NCBI GenBank assembly: GCA_003167555.1
Contig: PMSN01000012.1
Span: 1 to 64,000, forward strand
Length of the DNA: 64,000 bases
Origin: Spartobacteria bacterium
GTDB taxonomy: Bacteria; Verrucomicrobiota; Verrucomicrobiia; Chthoniobacterales; UBA10450
Direction of reading: 5' to 3'
In this document: piece after piece, positions 25,090-33,532 of the stretch
Layout: the number at the start of each line of letters is the position of its first letter
Position numbering within the stretch: the first letter of the stretch is position 1
Program-made: the position numbers and the translations under genes
Notes under the pieces: model-generated
Seen by the model: only the letters and a program-made list of their open reading frames with translations
Databases searched by the model: none
Told to the model about the DNA's origin: nothing

Positions 25090-26292
25090 ATGTTGAAACG
25101 ACCTCTCCCTCTCATCGTCGGCGCCGTCGTGCTCATTCTCATCGGGCTGCTGGTGCGGAAATGCAGCACTGGCTCGAGCGCGACTTTCCAAACCATTGCG
25201 GTCACGCGCGGGCCGATCACGCAGGCTGTTACCGCTACGGGCACCCTTAACCCGGTCGTCAACGTGCAAGTGGGCAGTCAGGTTTCAGGAAACATTCAAA
25301 AGCTCTTTGTCGATTTTAATTCCAAGGTAAAAGCTGGCGATGTTGTGGCGCAGATCGATCCTGTTTTGTTTCAGGCGGCGGTCACGCAGGCCGAGGGCGA
25401 TCTGGCCAGCGCGCAGGCGGGACTCGAACTGGCCAGGGTCAGCGCGACGCGCACGCAACAGCTCTTCGCGAACAAGAATTCCGCGCAGGCCGATGTCGAT
25501 CAGGCAATCGCCACTCTCCATCAAGCGGAAGCCAATGTGAAAATCAAACAGGGTGCGCTCGACAAAGTGAAGGCCGACCTCAACCATTGCACGATTACCT
25601 CGCCGGTGGACGGCGAAGTGATTTCGCGCAGCGTCGATGTTGGACAGACAGTCGCCGCCAGCTTGCAAGCGCCGATCATCTTCACGATCGCCAACGACCT
25701 CACCAAGATGCAAATCGACTCGAATGTGGCCGAGGCCGATGTCGGCGTGGTGGAAAACGATCAGACGGTCGATTTCACGGTGGACGCGTATCCGACGCGA
25801 ACGTTTCATGGGAAAGTGGTGCAGGTGCGCAACGCGCCGATCACGGTGCAAAACGTGGTCACGTACGACACCGTCATCGGTGTGAGCAATGCGGATTTGA
25901 AATTGAAGCCGGGGATGACCGCGAATGTGTCCATTATCATCGCGCATCGCGACGATGCGTTGAAAATCAGCAACTCCGCGCTGCGCTACCGGCCGCCGGA
26001 AGGTCCGACGCCCGAAGCGAAGGCTTCGCCCAGCGCGAGTCGCTCTCCTGGGTCTGGCCCGCGTCCGCGCGAGGCGGCTGGACGCGAACGCCGGGTCGAG
26101 CGGACGGTCTATGTGCTTTCGCCCGGCGAGAGCCAACCGAAAGCAGTGCAAATCAAGACTGGAATCAGCGACAACATTTCAACCGAGGTAACCGAAGGTT
26201 TGCATGAAGGCGACCGGGTTGTTGTCGGCGCCACCGGAACGACCGCGAATCCCGCGTCGACGAATCCGTTCAGTGCGCAACGCCGGTTCTAA
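25090..26292 (+). CDS. macA: MacA-type periplasmic adaptor (membrane fusion protein)
   Basis: A 400-residue inner-membrane-anchored adaptor that links an ABC exporter to an outer-membrane channel. The N-terminal helix (PLPLIVGAVVLILIGLLV) anchors it. The split lipoyl domain is VTATGTLNPVVNVQVGSQVSG and CTITSPVDGEVISRSVDVGQTV, flanking a coiled-coil hairpin (~100-170). A beta-barrel segment follows with AEADVGVVENDQTVDFTVDAYP. An unusual Pro/Ser/Arg-rich linker (ASPSASRSPGSGPRPREAAG) interrupts the C-terminal domain. It forms an operon with the next two genes. Confidence 0.9.
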   Translation: MLKRPLPLIVGAVVLILIGLLVRKCSTGSSATFQTIAVTRGPITQAVTATGTLNPVVNVQVGSQVSGNIQKLFVDFNSKVKAGDVVAQIDPVLFQAAVTQAEGDLASAQAGLELARVSATRTQQLFANKNSAQADVDQAIATLHQAEANVKIKQGALDKVKADLNHCTITSPVDGEVISRSVDVGQTVAASLQAPIIFTIANDLTKMQIDSNVAEADVGVVENDQTVDFTVDAYPTRTFHGKVVQVRNAPITVQNVVTYDTVIGVSNADLKLKPGMTANVSIIIAHRDDALKISNSALRYRPPEGPTPEAKASPSASRSPGSGPRPREAAGRERRVERTVYVLSPGESQPKAVQIKTGISDNISTEVTEGLHEGDRVVVGATGTTANPASTNPFSAQRRF

Positions 26293-26313
26293 ACCAGGAG
26301 GAACGGAGCGCAC

Positions 26314-27099
26314 GTGTCGGAAGGCAACCAAAGCAACGGCGTCGTGGTCGAACTCGATGACGTGCACAAGATTTATCGCAGCGGCGACATGGAAGTGCAT
26401 GCCGTGTGTGGTGTGTCGTTGAAGATTCAGACCGGTGAATTCGTCGCCCTCATGGGCTCGAGCGGCTCGGGGAAATCGACGCTCATGAACATACTCGGCT
26501 GCCTCGATCGCCCGACGCGGGGCCGTTATTTGCTTGACGGCCAGGACGTCTCCCATCTCGAGCGCGATCAGCTGGCCGATTATCGCAACAGCAAACTCGG
26601 TTTCGTTTTTCAAAGCTTTAATCTCCTGCCGCGCACTTCCGCGCGCGAGAACGTCGAATTGCCGCTGCTTTACGGCGCACGCCGACTAACGAATGCCGAG
26701 CTGCGCGAGAAGTCCGATGAGGTTCTCAAATCTGTCGGGTTGGCTGGCCGCGAAGATCACCATCCGAGCCAGCTTTCCGGCGGGCAGCAACAGCGCGTCG
26801 CGATTGGGCGGGCCTTGATCAACGACCCGGAAGTATTGCTCGCCGATGAGCCGACGGGAAATCTCGACAGCCGCACCAGCGTCGAAATCATGGAAATTTT
26901 TCAACGGCTGAACGATCACGGCATCACGGTCATCATGGTGACGCATGAAGCGGACATTGCTTCGTACGCGCGCCGCAACGTTGTCATGCGCGATGGTCTC
27001 GTGAAGACGGACCGCGCCGTCACCCAACGCTTCATCGCTGCCGATGAAATGACAAAGCTCGGCAGGCTCGAACCGGAAGCCGACGAAACTCAATCATGA
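26314..27099 (+). CDS. MacB-type ABC transporter ATP-binding protein
   Basis: A 261-residue ATPase of the LolD/MacB type. Walker A is [16 protein letters not shown], the signature is [20 protein letters not shown], Walker B is [16 protein letters not shown], and the switch His is in VMVTHEAD. It starts at GTG, 10-12 bp after a good AGGAGGAACGG ribosome-binding site, 21 bp from macA. In MacB the ATPase and permease are fused; here they are separate genes that overlap by ATGA. Confidence 0.92.
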   Translation: MSEGNQSNGVVVELDDVHKIYRSGDMEVHAVCGVSLKIQTGEFVALMGSSGSGKSTLMNILGCLDRPTRGRYLLDGQDVSHLERDQLADYRNSKLGFVFQSFNLLPRTSARENVELPLLYGARRLTNAELREKSDEVLKSVGLAGREDHHPSQLSGGQQQRVAIGRALINDPEVLLADEPTGNLDSRTSVEIMEIFQRLNDHGITVIMVTHEADIASYARRNVVMRDGLVKTDRAVTQRFIAADEMTKLGRLEPEADETQS

Positions 27100-28313
27100 G
27101 GCTTGGCGCTACTTTCAAAGTTGCCGGACGCGCCTTGCGCAAGAATAAACTCCGTTCCGTTCTCACCGCCCTCGGCATCATTATCGGTGTCGGCGCCGTC
27201 ATCGCGATGGTCAGCATCGGTAACGGCGCGAAAGCGCAGGTCCAGGCGCAAATCGCAAGCCTTGGTCAAAACATTCTCCAGGTCTTTTCCGGCAGCGTCA
27301 CCGCGAGCGGTATTCGCACCGGATTCGGTGGCGCCGGCACTTTGAAGATCGAAGACGCCGAGGCAATCCGCCGTGAAGTCCCGGGTGTCGCCGCCGTCAG
27401 CGAAGAAGTTGCCTCGACTGCGCAGGTCGCCGCGGGAAATCAAAACTGGTTCACGCGTATTCTCGGTGAATCCGCCGAATACTTCGACATCCGGCAATGG
27501 CCCCTCGCCGATGGCGCGTCTTATTCATCACAGGACGTGCGTAGCGCGAACAAGGTCTGCGTCATTGGACACACCACCGCCTACAACATCTACGGCGACG
27601 AAGATCCTGTCGGCCAGGTTCTTCGTATCAAGGGCGTCCCATTCGTCGTCACCGGCGTGCTGACGCAGAAAGGATTCAGCCTTCAGGGCACCGACCAGGA
27701 CGACGTCGTCATCATGCCCTTTACCAGCGCGATGAAACGCGTCGCCGGCGGCACCACCTTGCGCAACATCAACGTCCAGATCGCCTCCGAGGATCAAATC
27801 GAGTCCGCGCAGCAACAGATCGTGTCCCTCCTTCGCCAGCGTCACAATATCCGTTCCGGTCGCGATGACGATTTCACCGTGCGCAACCAGCAAGAAGTCG
27901 CCGACACCGCCAACGCTACTGCCGACGTCATGACTGGTCTTCTCTTTGCCGTCGCTTGCGTTTCGCTCGTCGTCGGCGGCATCGGCATCATGAATATCAT
28001 GCTCGTCAGCGTTACGGAGCGCACCCGCGAGATTGGGGTTCGCCTGGCCGTCGGCGCGCATGGCCGAGACATTCTCACTCAATTCCTCATTGAAGCCGTC
28101 GTCTTGAGCGCCATGGGCGGCGTCATCGGCATTGTGGCCGGTATCGTTGCCTCGAAAGTCATCTCGATGGTCAAAAACTGGCCGACCGTCATTTCTCCAC
28201 TCTGGATGCTGATCGCATTTCTCGTCAGCGCGGCCGTCGGCATCTTCTTCGGGTTCTATCCGGCGCGGGAAGCTTCACGACTCGATCCGATTGACGCGTT
28301 GCGCTACGAATAG
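27096..28313 (+). CDS. MacB/FtsX-type ABC transporter permease
   Basis: A 405-residue MacB-like permease. The first membrane helix follows ALRKNKLRSVLTALGIIIGVGAVIAMVSIG. A large periplasmic MacB core domain (~50-280) follows, then three helices with SVTERTREIGVRLAVGAHGRDIL, the cytoplasmic coupling loop characteristic of mechanotransmission transporters. It ends ...YPAREASRLDPIDALRYE, the family terminus. With the adaptor and ATPase it should form a tripartite exporter of a peptide, lipid or macrolide-like compound. The TAG stop lies at the edge of a palindromic repeat. Confidence 0.92.
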   Translation: MRLGATFKVAGRALRKNKLRSVLTALGIIIGVGAVIAMVSIGNGAKAQVQAQIASLGQNILQVFSGSVTASGIRTGFGGAGTLKIEDAEAIRREVPGVAAVSEEVASTAQVAAGNQNWFTRILGESAEYFDIRQWPLADGASYSSQDVRSANKVCVIGHTTAYNIYGDEDPVGQVLRIKGVPFVVTGVLTQKGFSLQGTDQDDVVIMPFTSAMKRVAGGTTLRNINVQIASEDQIESAQQQIVSLLRQRHNIRSGRDDDFTVRNQQEVADTANATADVMTGLLFAVACVSLVVGGIGIMNIMLVSVTERTREIGVRLAVGAHGRDILTQFLIEAVVLSAMGGVIGIVAGIVASKVISMVKNWPTVISPLWMLIAFLVSAAVGIFFGFYPAREASRLDPIDALRYE

Positions 28314-28395
28314 TCATCCCGAACGCAGTCGAGGGATCCCGAATTGTAAGCTTTAAGGTTAGTTCGCGGGATCCCTCGACTACGCTCGGGATGAC
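28313..28395. repeat. palindromic repeat copy A2, likely bidirectional terminator
   Basis: An 83-bp inverted repeat: GTCATCCCGAACGCAGTCGA at the left and TCGACTACGCTCGGGATGAC at the right, with ~32-bp arms and an AT-richer centre. It fills exactly the space between the stop codon of the plus-strand permease and the stop codon of the minus-strand caspase-like gene, so a hairpin could end transcripts from both sides. Confidence 0.9.
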
Positions 28396-29528
28396 TACGA
28401 CCTCGGAATGCGGATGCGCTTCGAGGGGACCCACTCGTCCCATTTCGAGTCGTAATCGGTGTAGTGGATGAGATGAATTCCGGCCTTCGCTTGCAAGACC
28501 GTGGCGGGATACCAACGCTTCTTCCAGACGACTTCCACCTCCGAGCCGGCGGCGTACTGCGTTGGCTTGATCGGTTTCAAGTCCTCCGGCGCGACCCACG
28601 CATCTTCGTCCTCTTCGTAACCAATGAAGTGGATTTTGAATTTGTCGTCGCGCGCTTCCACGATCCGGCACGTGTACCAATCGCCGTGTTGGTCCTTGGC
28701 CTTGGCGCGCTCGCCGATTCGCGGATGAGCGAGCGGCTTCGCGTGCGCCAAAATCATTTCTTCGTCGAACCCTTTCGTCGTCGCGAAAGTGGAGAGCTGT
28801 TCTTCCGCCTGGCTCATGTCGGCTTCCACGTGGGCGGCGAATTCCCGCAACGTGATCGCGCCATCGTGGTTGAGATCGACGTAAGCCGCGCCGCGGAGCG
28901 AATCGAGCAGTGCTTCGGTAAACGTCCAGTGCTCGGTCGAAGATTCGCTCGCGGCCGACGCGGTCACGCAGGCGTAAGCGGGGCCATCTTTCTGTTTCGT
29001 CAGCGCGACTGCTGCCTGACCTGAGTAACAGCAATCAATAAACCACAGGACCCGCGCGCATTTGCTGTTGTTCTTGATCGTGTCGGGAATCGAATTGACC
29101 GACCAGCCGGGCACCTCGTCGTCGCCCGCGTCGTAGGAAGCGAGATAAACATCGTCGCGCTTCTCCGATTCGTAGCCGTGCCCGGCGTAGTAGACGATCA
29201 GGAGATCGTTCGGCCCCAGCTTTTTCAGCTGCGTCTTAAAGGCCGCATCGATGTGTTGTTGCGTGGCCTGTTTGTCTTGCAGATAAGCGATCTGCGTTTC
29301 CGGCACTCCGCTTTTCTTGAAGAAATCAACGAGTGCGGCGTCGCGGCGATTTTTCACCGGGAAGGAACCAAATGTTTCTTTGTGTTTCCAGCTCAACGCG
29401 CCCACGACGAAGAGCCAGGTTTTCGCCGGTTGCCAGCCGAGACCGGTCGCGGGCGCTGCGGAGGAAGCAGCGAACTGGAGCGCTAGAAAAATGATGGAGC
29501 AGAGAGCGACGCGCATTTTCATCGGCAT
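28395..29528 (-). CDS. secreted caspase-like (C14) protein with EF-hand and tandem Tudor/agenet-like domains
   Basis: From ATG 29528 the protein has 377 residues. It has a signal peptide (~1-26), then a caspase/metacaspase fold with the catalytic His in VYYAGHGYE (H117) and Cys in FIDCCYSGQ (C166/C167). An EF-hand loop DLNHDGAITLREF (218-230) follows. The C-terminus has two similar ~50-residue beta-barrel domains (GDWYTCRIVEARDDKFKIHF..YEEDEDAWV and KRWYPATVLQAKAGIHLIHY..YDSKWDEWV) of the Tudor-knot/agenet type. Calcium control and ligand binding by the barrels are inferred. It is divergent from a rhodanese gene 70 bp away. Confidence 0.85.
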   Translation of the reverse strand: MPMKMRVALCSIIFLALQFAASSAAPATGLGWQPAKTWLFVVGALSWKHKETFGSFPVKNRRDAALVDFFKKSGVPETQIAYLQDKQATQQHIDAAFKTQLKKLGPNDLLIVYYAGHGYESEKRDDVYLASYDAGDDEVPGWSVNSIPDTIKNNSKCARVLWFIDCCYSGQAAVALTKQKDGPAYACVTASAASESSTEHWTFTEALLDSLRGAAYVDLNHDGAITLREFAAHVEADMSQAEEQLSTFATTKGFDEEMILAHAKPLAHPRIGERAKAKDQHGDWYTCRIVEARDDKFKIHFIGYEEDEDAWVAPEDLKPIKPTQYAAGSEVEVVWKKRWYPATVLQAKAGIHLIHYTDYDSKWDEWVPSKRIRIPRS

Positions 29529-29598
29529 TATCTTTGTGACTTCGGTGCGCGAATGTCCAACAAAGTTGACCTTGGCTTGCTGAGGACGACCCTCAAGA

Positions 29599-29967
29599 AT
29601 GGAACAGCCCAATCGTTTTCAAAAACTCGTCGCCGCCGCGAAACAGAACATCACGGAGATCTCCGCCGCCGACGCGAAGAAACAAGCAGAAGCGGGCGAG
29701 GCGATTCTGATCGATGTGCGCGAAGAGGACGATTGGAGAGATGGCCACGCGGAAGGGGCGAAGCATCTCAGCCGTGGCGTCATCGAAATGGAAATCGAGG
29801 ACGCTGCTCCCGATTTGAAGAAGCCGATCATTTGCTATTGCGGTGGCGGGAGCCGCTCCGCGCTCGCCGCGGAGAGCCTGCAAAAAATGGGCTACGAGAA
29901 TGTGCGGTCGCTCGCCGGGGGATTCCGCGCGTGGAAGGAAGCGCGGCTGCCGAGCACGACCGAATAG
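29599..29967 (+). CDS. rhodanese-domain protein
   Basis: A 122-residue single-domain rhodanese. ILIDVREEDDWRDGHAEGAKHLSRG is the domain opening, and the active loop is ICYCGGGSRSALAAESL, with the sulfur-accepting Cys in CYCGGG. The end GYENVRSLAGGFRAWKEA is typical. It is cytosolic, with no signal peptide. It would carry persulfide sulfur; the partner is unknown. It is divergent from the caspase-like gene and followed by a palindromic repeat. Confidence 0.9.
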   Translation: MEQPNRFQKLVAAAKQNITEISAADAKKQAEAGEAILIDVREEDDWRDGHAEGAKHLSRGVIEMEIEDAAPDLKKPIICYCGGGSRSALAAESLQKMGYENVRSLAGGFRAWKEARLPSTTE

Positions 29968-29985
29968 TTTGGACGCGTCAATCGC

Positions 29986-30151
29986 TGTCATCCCGAAGCG
30001 CGCAGACGCTGAGGGACCTCGCAACTGCAAATTGCGCTTCCTTGAGCCTTCGGAAGAGCCACATCGAAAAGACCGCATCGCAATTTCTGCTTTGTCGTGA
30101 CGCACCATGCTATTGGGAGGTCCCTCGCCGTCTTCGCGGCTCGGGATGACA
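29986..30151. repeat. TGTCATCCCGA palindromic repeat, copy A3
   Basis: A 166-bp element starting TGTCATCCCGAAGCGCGCAG and ending TCTTCGCGGCTCGGGATGACA. The arms pair over ~33 bp with a few mismatches around an unconserved centre. It occupies the gap between the convergent rhodanese and ABC-2 permease genes. Confidence 0.9.
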
Positions 30152-30172
30152 TGTATTCGCGTGCGTATCGCA

Positions 30173-30973
30173 TCACCCGCCCACCGCCTGATAATGCCCG
30201 AGCCCGCGCTTCCACATGAAGCGCGCAGCTGCCCAAGTTAACCACACCCAGCCGGCTTGAATGGCCAGCGCCTGCGCCATGTCCGCGCCGCGCAGGCGTT
30301 CCATGAAGATCGCGATCGGGCAAAATAGCTCGTAATAAAACGGCAGCCATTTCATCACCGCCTGGATCCCCGCGGGCATGATGTCGACCGGAAACATCTG
30401 GCCGCCGAGAAAATATTCGAACGAGTAAACGATGAAGACGATCGTGGAAATTTCCAGGATCCAGAAGGCCATCATCGCAAGGCTGTAGGTGATGAAGAAT
30501 TGCATCAGCGCCGCCATCACGAGCGAGAGCAGCGCGCAAACGTAGGTGAGAACGCTGGAGGGCAGCGCCAGGTACGCGCGGAAATAAAATAAGATCACGG
30601 CGACCGGCAGCACGGTCACCGCGGTGAAAACCAGGCGGCCGCTCAGGAAAATACTGAACCGATACGCGAGGTAGTTGACCGGCTTGGTCAGGAAGGAATT
30701 GATCTGGCCCTCGCGAATGTCGGAGGCGATCTGCCATTCGTCTTCGGTCGGCGTGACGAGGTTCGAGACGATGATCGTGAGCAGATAATAATAAATCATC
30801 GAGCCGTAGTCGTAGCCGTGCATGCCGCCTCCCGGCTCTCGAAAAACCGCGCGCCAGAGAAAGACCGTGCCCGCGAGCGGAATCAATCCGAAGACAGCGC
30901 GCAGGAAATAATTCCAGCGGTAAACGAAAGTGTTCTGGAGCCCGAGATTGAAGACGGTGATGTATTTCCTCAC
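30173..30973 (-). CDS. ABC-2 family permease subunit (second)
   Basis: A 266-residue six-helix membrane protein. It begins MRKYITVFNLGLQNTFVYRWNYFLRAVF and contains DEWQIASDIREGQINSFLTKPVNYL, an ABC-2/DUF990-type coupling loop with the LTKPV motif. It resembles the permease at 23.9 kb in layout, and the two families usually occur together with an ATPase. It overlaps the DUF2238 gene by ATGA, last in the mfd-surA-pdxA run. No ATPase is in the window. Confidence 0.82.
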   Translation of the reverse strand: MRKYITVFNLGLQNTFVYRWNYFLRAVFGLIPLAGTVFLWRAVFREPGGGMHGYDYGSMIYYYLLTIIVSNLVTPTEDEWQIASDIREGQINSFLTKPVNYLAYRFSIFLSGRLVFTAVTVLPVAVILFYFRAYLALPSSVLTYVCALLSLVMAALMQFFITYSLAMMAFWILEISTIVFIVYSFEYFLGGQMFPVDIMPAGIQAVMKWLPFYYELFCPIAIFMERLRGADMAQALAIQAGWVWLTWAAARFMWKRGLGHYQAVGG

Positions 30974-31602
30974 GGCGCGGCTCCTTCGACGCGCTCGAGT
31001 TTACGGAGCGCGCGATTGTGAAGATGGGAAAAAAACACAAGCGCGCAAACCGCTCCGATCAATGCCATGAGCATGTCAGCCTGCGTGTCCCAGACATCGC
31101 CCTGGCTGCCGATAAAATCGTTCGCGGCCGTGCCGCTCATCGTGGCGGCGAGCCATTCGAGCAATTCGTAGGAAGCGCTGATCGCCAGACAAATCGAAAG
31201 AACAAGAAACGGAAGCCATTTTTCCTGAGCCAGGATGTTGAGACGAAGGAACAACTCGCGCGCGATGATCGCCGGCACAAATCCCTGGAGAAAATGGCCG
31301 AACCGATCGTACTCGTTGCGCTGCCAGCCGAAGATGGGGCGCAGCCAATCGAATGCGGGCACGCGCGCGTAGGTGTAATGCCCGCCCACGCAGAGAACGC
31401 AGATGTGGAGAGCGATGAGCGTGTAGACCAAGCTCGTGAATTGAAATCGGCGGTAGGTCGTGAGCAGGACCAGGATGCCAACGAGACCAGGCGCGACTTC
31501 GAGCCACCAGGTAAAACGATCGTAAGGCCGCCAGCCCGACCAACCCAAAACCACGGCGACGAGGCAGAGAAGCGCGAAATGAAAACGGCGCGCGTTCCTC
31601 AT
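30970..31602 (-). CDS. DUF2238 (YjdF-like) inner-membrane protein
   Basis: A 210-residue membrane protein of the DUF2238 family with about six helices. The family segments YDRFGHFLQGFVPAIIARELFLR and ASYELLEWLAATMSG..DFIGSQGDVWDTQADMLMALIGA are clear; conserved His, Glu and Asp residues lie at the membrane face. Function unknown. The track ORF begins 100 codons upstream inside pdxA; I start at ATG 31602, which overlaps the pdxA stop. Confidence 0.85.
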   Translation of the reverse strand: MRNARRFHFALLCLVAVVLGWSGWRPYDRFTWWLEVAPGLVGILVLLTTYRRFQFTSLVYTLIALHICVLCVGGHYTYARVPAFDWLRPIFGWQRNEYDRFGHFLQGFVPAIIARELFLRLNILAQEKWLPFLVLSICLAISASYELLEWLAATMSGTAANDFIGSQGDVWDTQADMLMALIGAVCALVFFSHLHNRALRKLERVEGAAP

Positions 31603-32483
31603 GCTTGTTTCGCGGAAGCCGCATGCGCGAGTTCCACCGCGAGATTGATCGCGGCGATCATACTGTCGGGGCGCGCGATGTCCTGGCCGGCGATTGCGAA
31701 GGCAGTGCCGTGATCCGGGCTGGTCCGCGGGAACGGAAGTCCCAGAGTCACATTCACGCCTTGATGGAAAGCATGCAGCTTTAGCGGAATGAGGCCTTGA
31801 TCGTGGTACATGCAGAGCACTGCGTCCCAGTCGCCATCGGCGGCATGATGAAACACGGTGTCGGGGGAGAAAGGTCCGGCAAAGATGCTGTGCGACGCGC
31901 AATTTTCTCGAAGCTGCGCGATGGCCGGCGCGATGATTTCAATTTCTTCCCGACCGAGCGCGCCGGATTCGCCCGCGTGTGGATTGAAGCCGGCGACGGC
32001 GATCCGCGGTCTTTGAATGCGGCGGCGACGCAGAAAATCCTCGAGCAATAAACCGACGCGCACGATTTCGTCCTTGCTCAAAACGGCAGCGACTTCACGG
32101 AGCGGCAAGTGAGTCGTGACGAGCGCCACGGTCAATTGCCCGCCCGTGAGAAGCATCGCAAAATTCTGCACGCCACAGCGGTCCGCAAAGAACTCGGTCT
32201 GGCCCGGAAATTTGAAACCGATTTCATACATGCGCGCCTTATGGATCGGTCCGGTCACGATGCCATCGATTTCACCGCGCCGTGCGCGGGCGACGCCTTC
32301 CTCCAAAGCTTCCAGCGCGGCGCGCGCCGTCTCCGAGGTCGGTTGGCCTAACGAGCAGTTAACCGGCCGGCCGATCACTGAGTATTCGGCCGTATCGGGG
32401 ATTTGTCCCGAAGCGAGCGCGGCGCGGACGATTTCCGGACCGATGCCGGCAGGATCGCCAAGGGTGATGCCGATGCGTTTCAA
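31599..32483 (-). CDS. pdxA: 4-hydroxythreonine-4-phosphate dehydrogenase PdxA
   Basis: PdxA oxidises 4-phosphohydroxy-L-threonine in the DXP-dependent route to pyridoxal phosphate. IGITLGDPAGIGPEIV opens the protein; metal-binding His residues are in TGPIHKARM, VTTHLPLREV and MYHDQGLIPLKLHAF. The track start (GTG 32516) lies inside the loop of a perfect hairpin and would add a repeat-derived LERKLEARAI. A TTG at 32483, directly before KRIGITLGD, gives a family-like start; the choice is an inference. It is preceded by surA, as in enterobacteria. Confidence 0.9.
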   Translation of the reverse strand: MKRIGITLGDPAGIGPEIVRAALASGQIPDTAEYSVIGRPVNCSLGQPTSETARAALEALEEGVARARRGEIDGIVTGPIHKARMYEIGFKFPGQTEFFADRCGVQNFAMLLTGGQLTVALVTTHLPLREVAAVLSKDEIVRVGLLLEDFLRRRRIQRPRIAVAGFNPHAGESGALGREEIEIIAPAIAQLRENCASHSIFAGPFSPDTVFHHAADGDWDAVLCMYHDQGLIPLKLHAFHQGVNVTLGLPFPRTSPDHGTAFAIAGQDIARPDSMIAAINLAVELAHAASAKQA

Positions 32484-32486
32484 AAT

Positions 32487-32540
32487 AGCGCGAGCTTCCA
32501 GCTTGCGTTCTAGCACAATCGCAAGCTGGAAGCTCGCGCT
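32487..32540. repeat. perfect 21-bp inverted repeat between surA and pdxA
   Basis: The arms AGCGCGAGCTTCCAGCTTGCG and CGCAAGCTGGAAGCTCGCGCT are exact complements around a 12-nt loop. It lies 6 bp after the surA stop and overlaps the annotated 5' end of pdxA. It could partly terminate or process the transcript between the two genes. The sequence differs from the other palindrome families here. Confidence 0.93.
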
Positions 32541-32546
32541 CCTCCG

Positions 32547-33527
32547 TTAAAAGATGCGGATGTAAGCCTTCTGTCGCAGGCCGGCCAGCCAGAGTTCCTG
32601 CTGCCGTTGCGAATCTTCCTGGAGCAATTTCTTCTCGATCTCCGGCCGCATCTTTGCGAGCGTGGGCGTGTCTCCGCCGCGTTTCTCGTCCACTTTCAGG
32701 ATGTAATAATTTGGCCCCACCTCGATGACGTGGCTGACCCGTCCCGGCGGCAAATTAAACGCGACCTTCTCCAGCGGCGCGGCCAGGGTCTTGCGCTCGA
32801 TCCAGCCCCAATCGCCCCCACTATCGCGGGTCGCGTCTTCCGAGTACATTTGCGCCATCCGATCGAAGGGCGCGCCGTCCGCGAGCTTGCCGAGAATTTC
32901 CTCCGCGATCGCTTTTTGCGCCGCTGAATTTCCCTCCGCCGCGCGGGTGGGGATCATGATCATGCGCAGCTTCACCTGTTCCTTCACCGTGAATTCCGAC
33001 CGGTGCTGGTCGTAATACTCCTTCACTTTCGTCGGGGAAATAATCGTGTTCATTTTCACGTTCTTGCCCCGCATGGCCTGGACGATGATCTTCTCCATCT
33101 CCATCTTCTTGAATTCAGTCAGCGAAAAATTCTGGGCCTGAAGGGTCTTGATAAAGGCGTTGCGATCGCCGCCGAAGTCGTCGCGGATGATATCGCTGAC
33201 GTGCTCATCCACGAAATGCTCCGGGATCTCATACTTTTCCTTGCGGAACGATTGCACGATCAATTGGCGGTCGATCAAATCCTTCAGCGCGGCCTCGCGA
33301 GCCGCCTTGATCTGTTTCGCGAGCTCTTCGCCCTTGAATTGCGAGAGCAGCAATCTTTCCCGCGGCGCCGACAATGCCCGGACCTGTGAGTAGGTAATCA
33401 CGTCTCCGTTTACGATCGCCGCGATTCCGTCGATGACCCGGCTCTCCTCGGCGAGCGCGCCCTGGCAGAGGGGCGAAAACGGCAGCACGGACGCCGCGAG
33501 CAATGAGATGAATAAGCGACGACCCAT
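32547..33527 (-). CDS. surA: SurA-like periplasmic chaperone / parvulin peptidyl-prolyl isomerase
   Basis: A 326-residue exported protein. A signal peptide (LFISLLAASVLPFSPLCQGALA) precedes the SurA N-domain (VIDGIAAIVNGDVITYSQV). One parvulin domain follows: KLRMIMIPTR, AEEILGKLADGAPFDRMAQMYSEDATRDSGGDWGWI and LPPGRVSHVIEVGPNYYILKVDEKR. E. coli SurA has two such domains; this has one. Likely role: folding of outer-membrane proteins. It is 5 bp after mfd and before pdxA. Confidence 0.88.
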   Translation of the reverse strand: MGRRLFISLLAASVLPFSPLCQGALAEESRVIDGIAAIVNGDVITYSQVRALSAPRERLLLSQFKGEELAKQIKAAREAALKDLIDRQLIVQSFRKEKYEIPEHFVDEHVSDIIRDDFGGDRNAFIKTLQAQNFSLTEFKKMEMEKIIVQAMRGKNVKMNTIISPTKVKEYYDQHRSEFTVKEQVKLRMIMIPTRAAEGNSAAQKAIAEEILGKLADGAPFDRMAQMYSEDATRDSGGDWGWIERKTLAAPLEKVAFNLPPGRVSHVIEVGPNYYILKVDEKRGGDTPTLAKMRPEIEKKLLQEDSQRQQELWLAGLRQKAYIRIF

Positions 33528-33532
33528 GCGAT

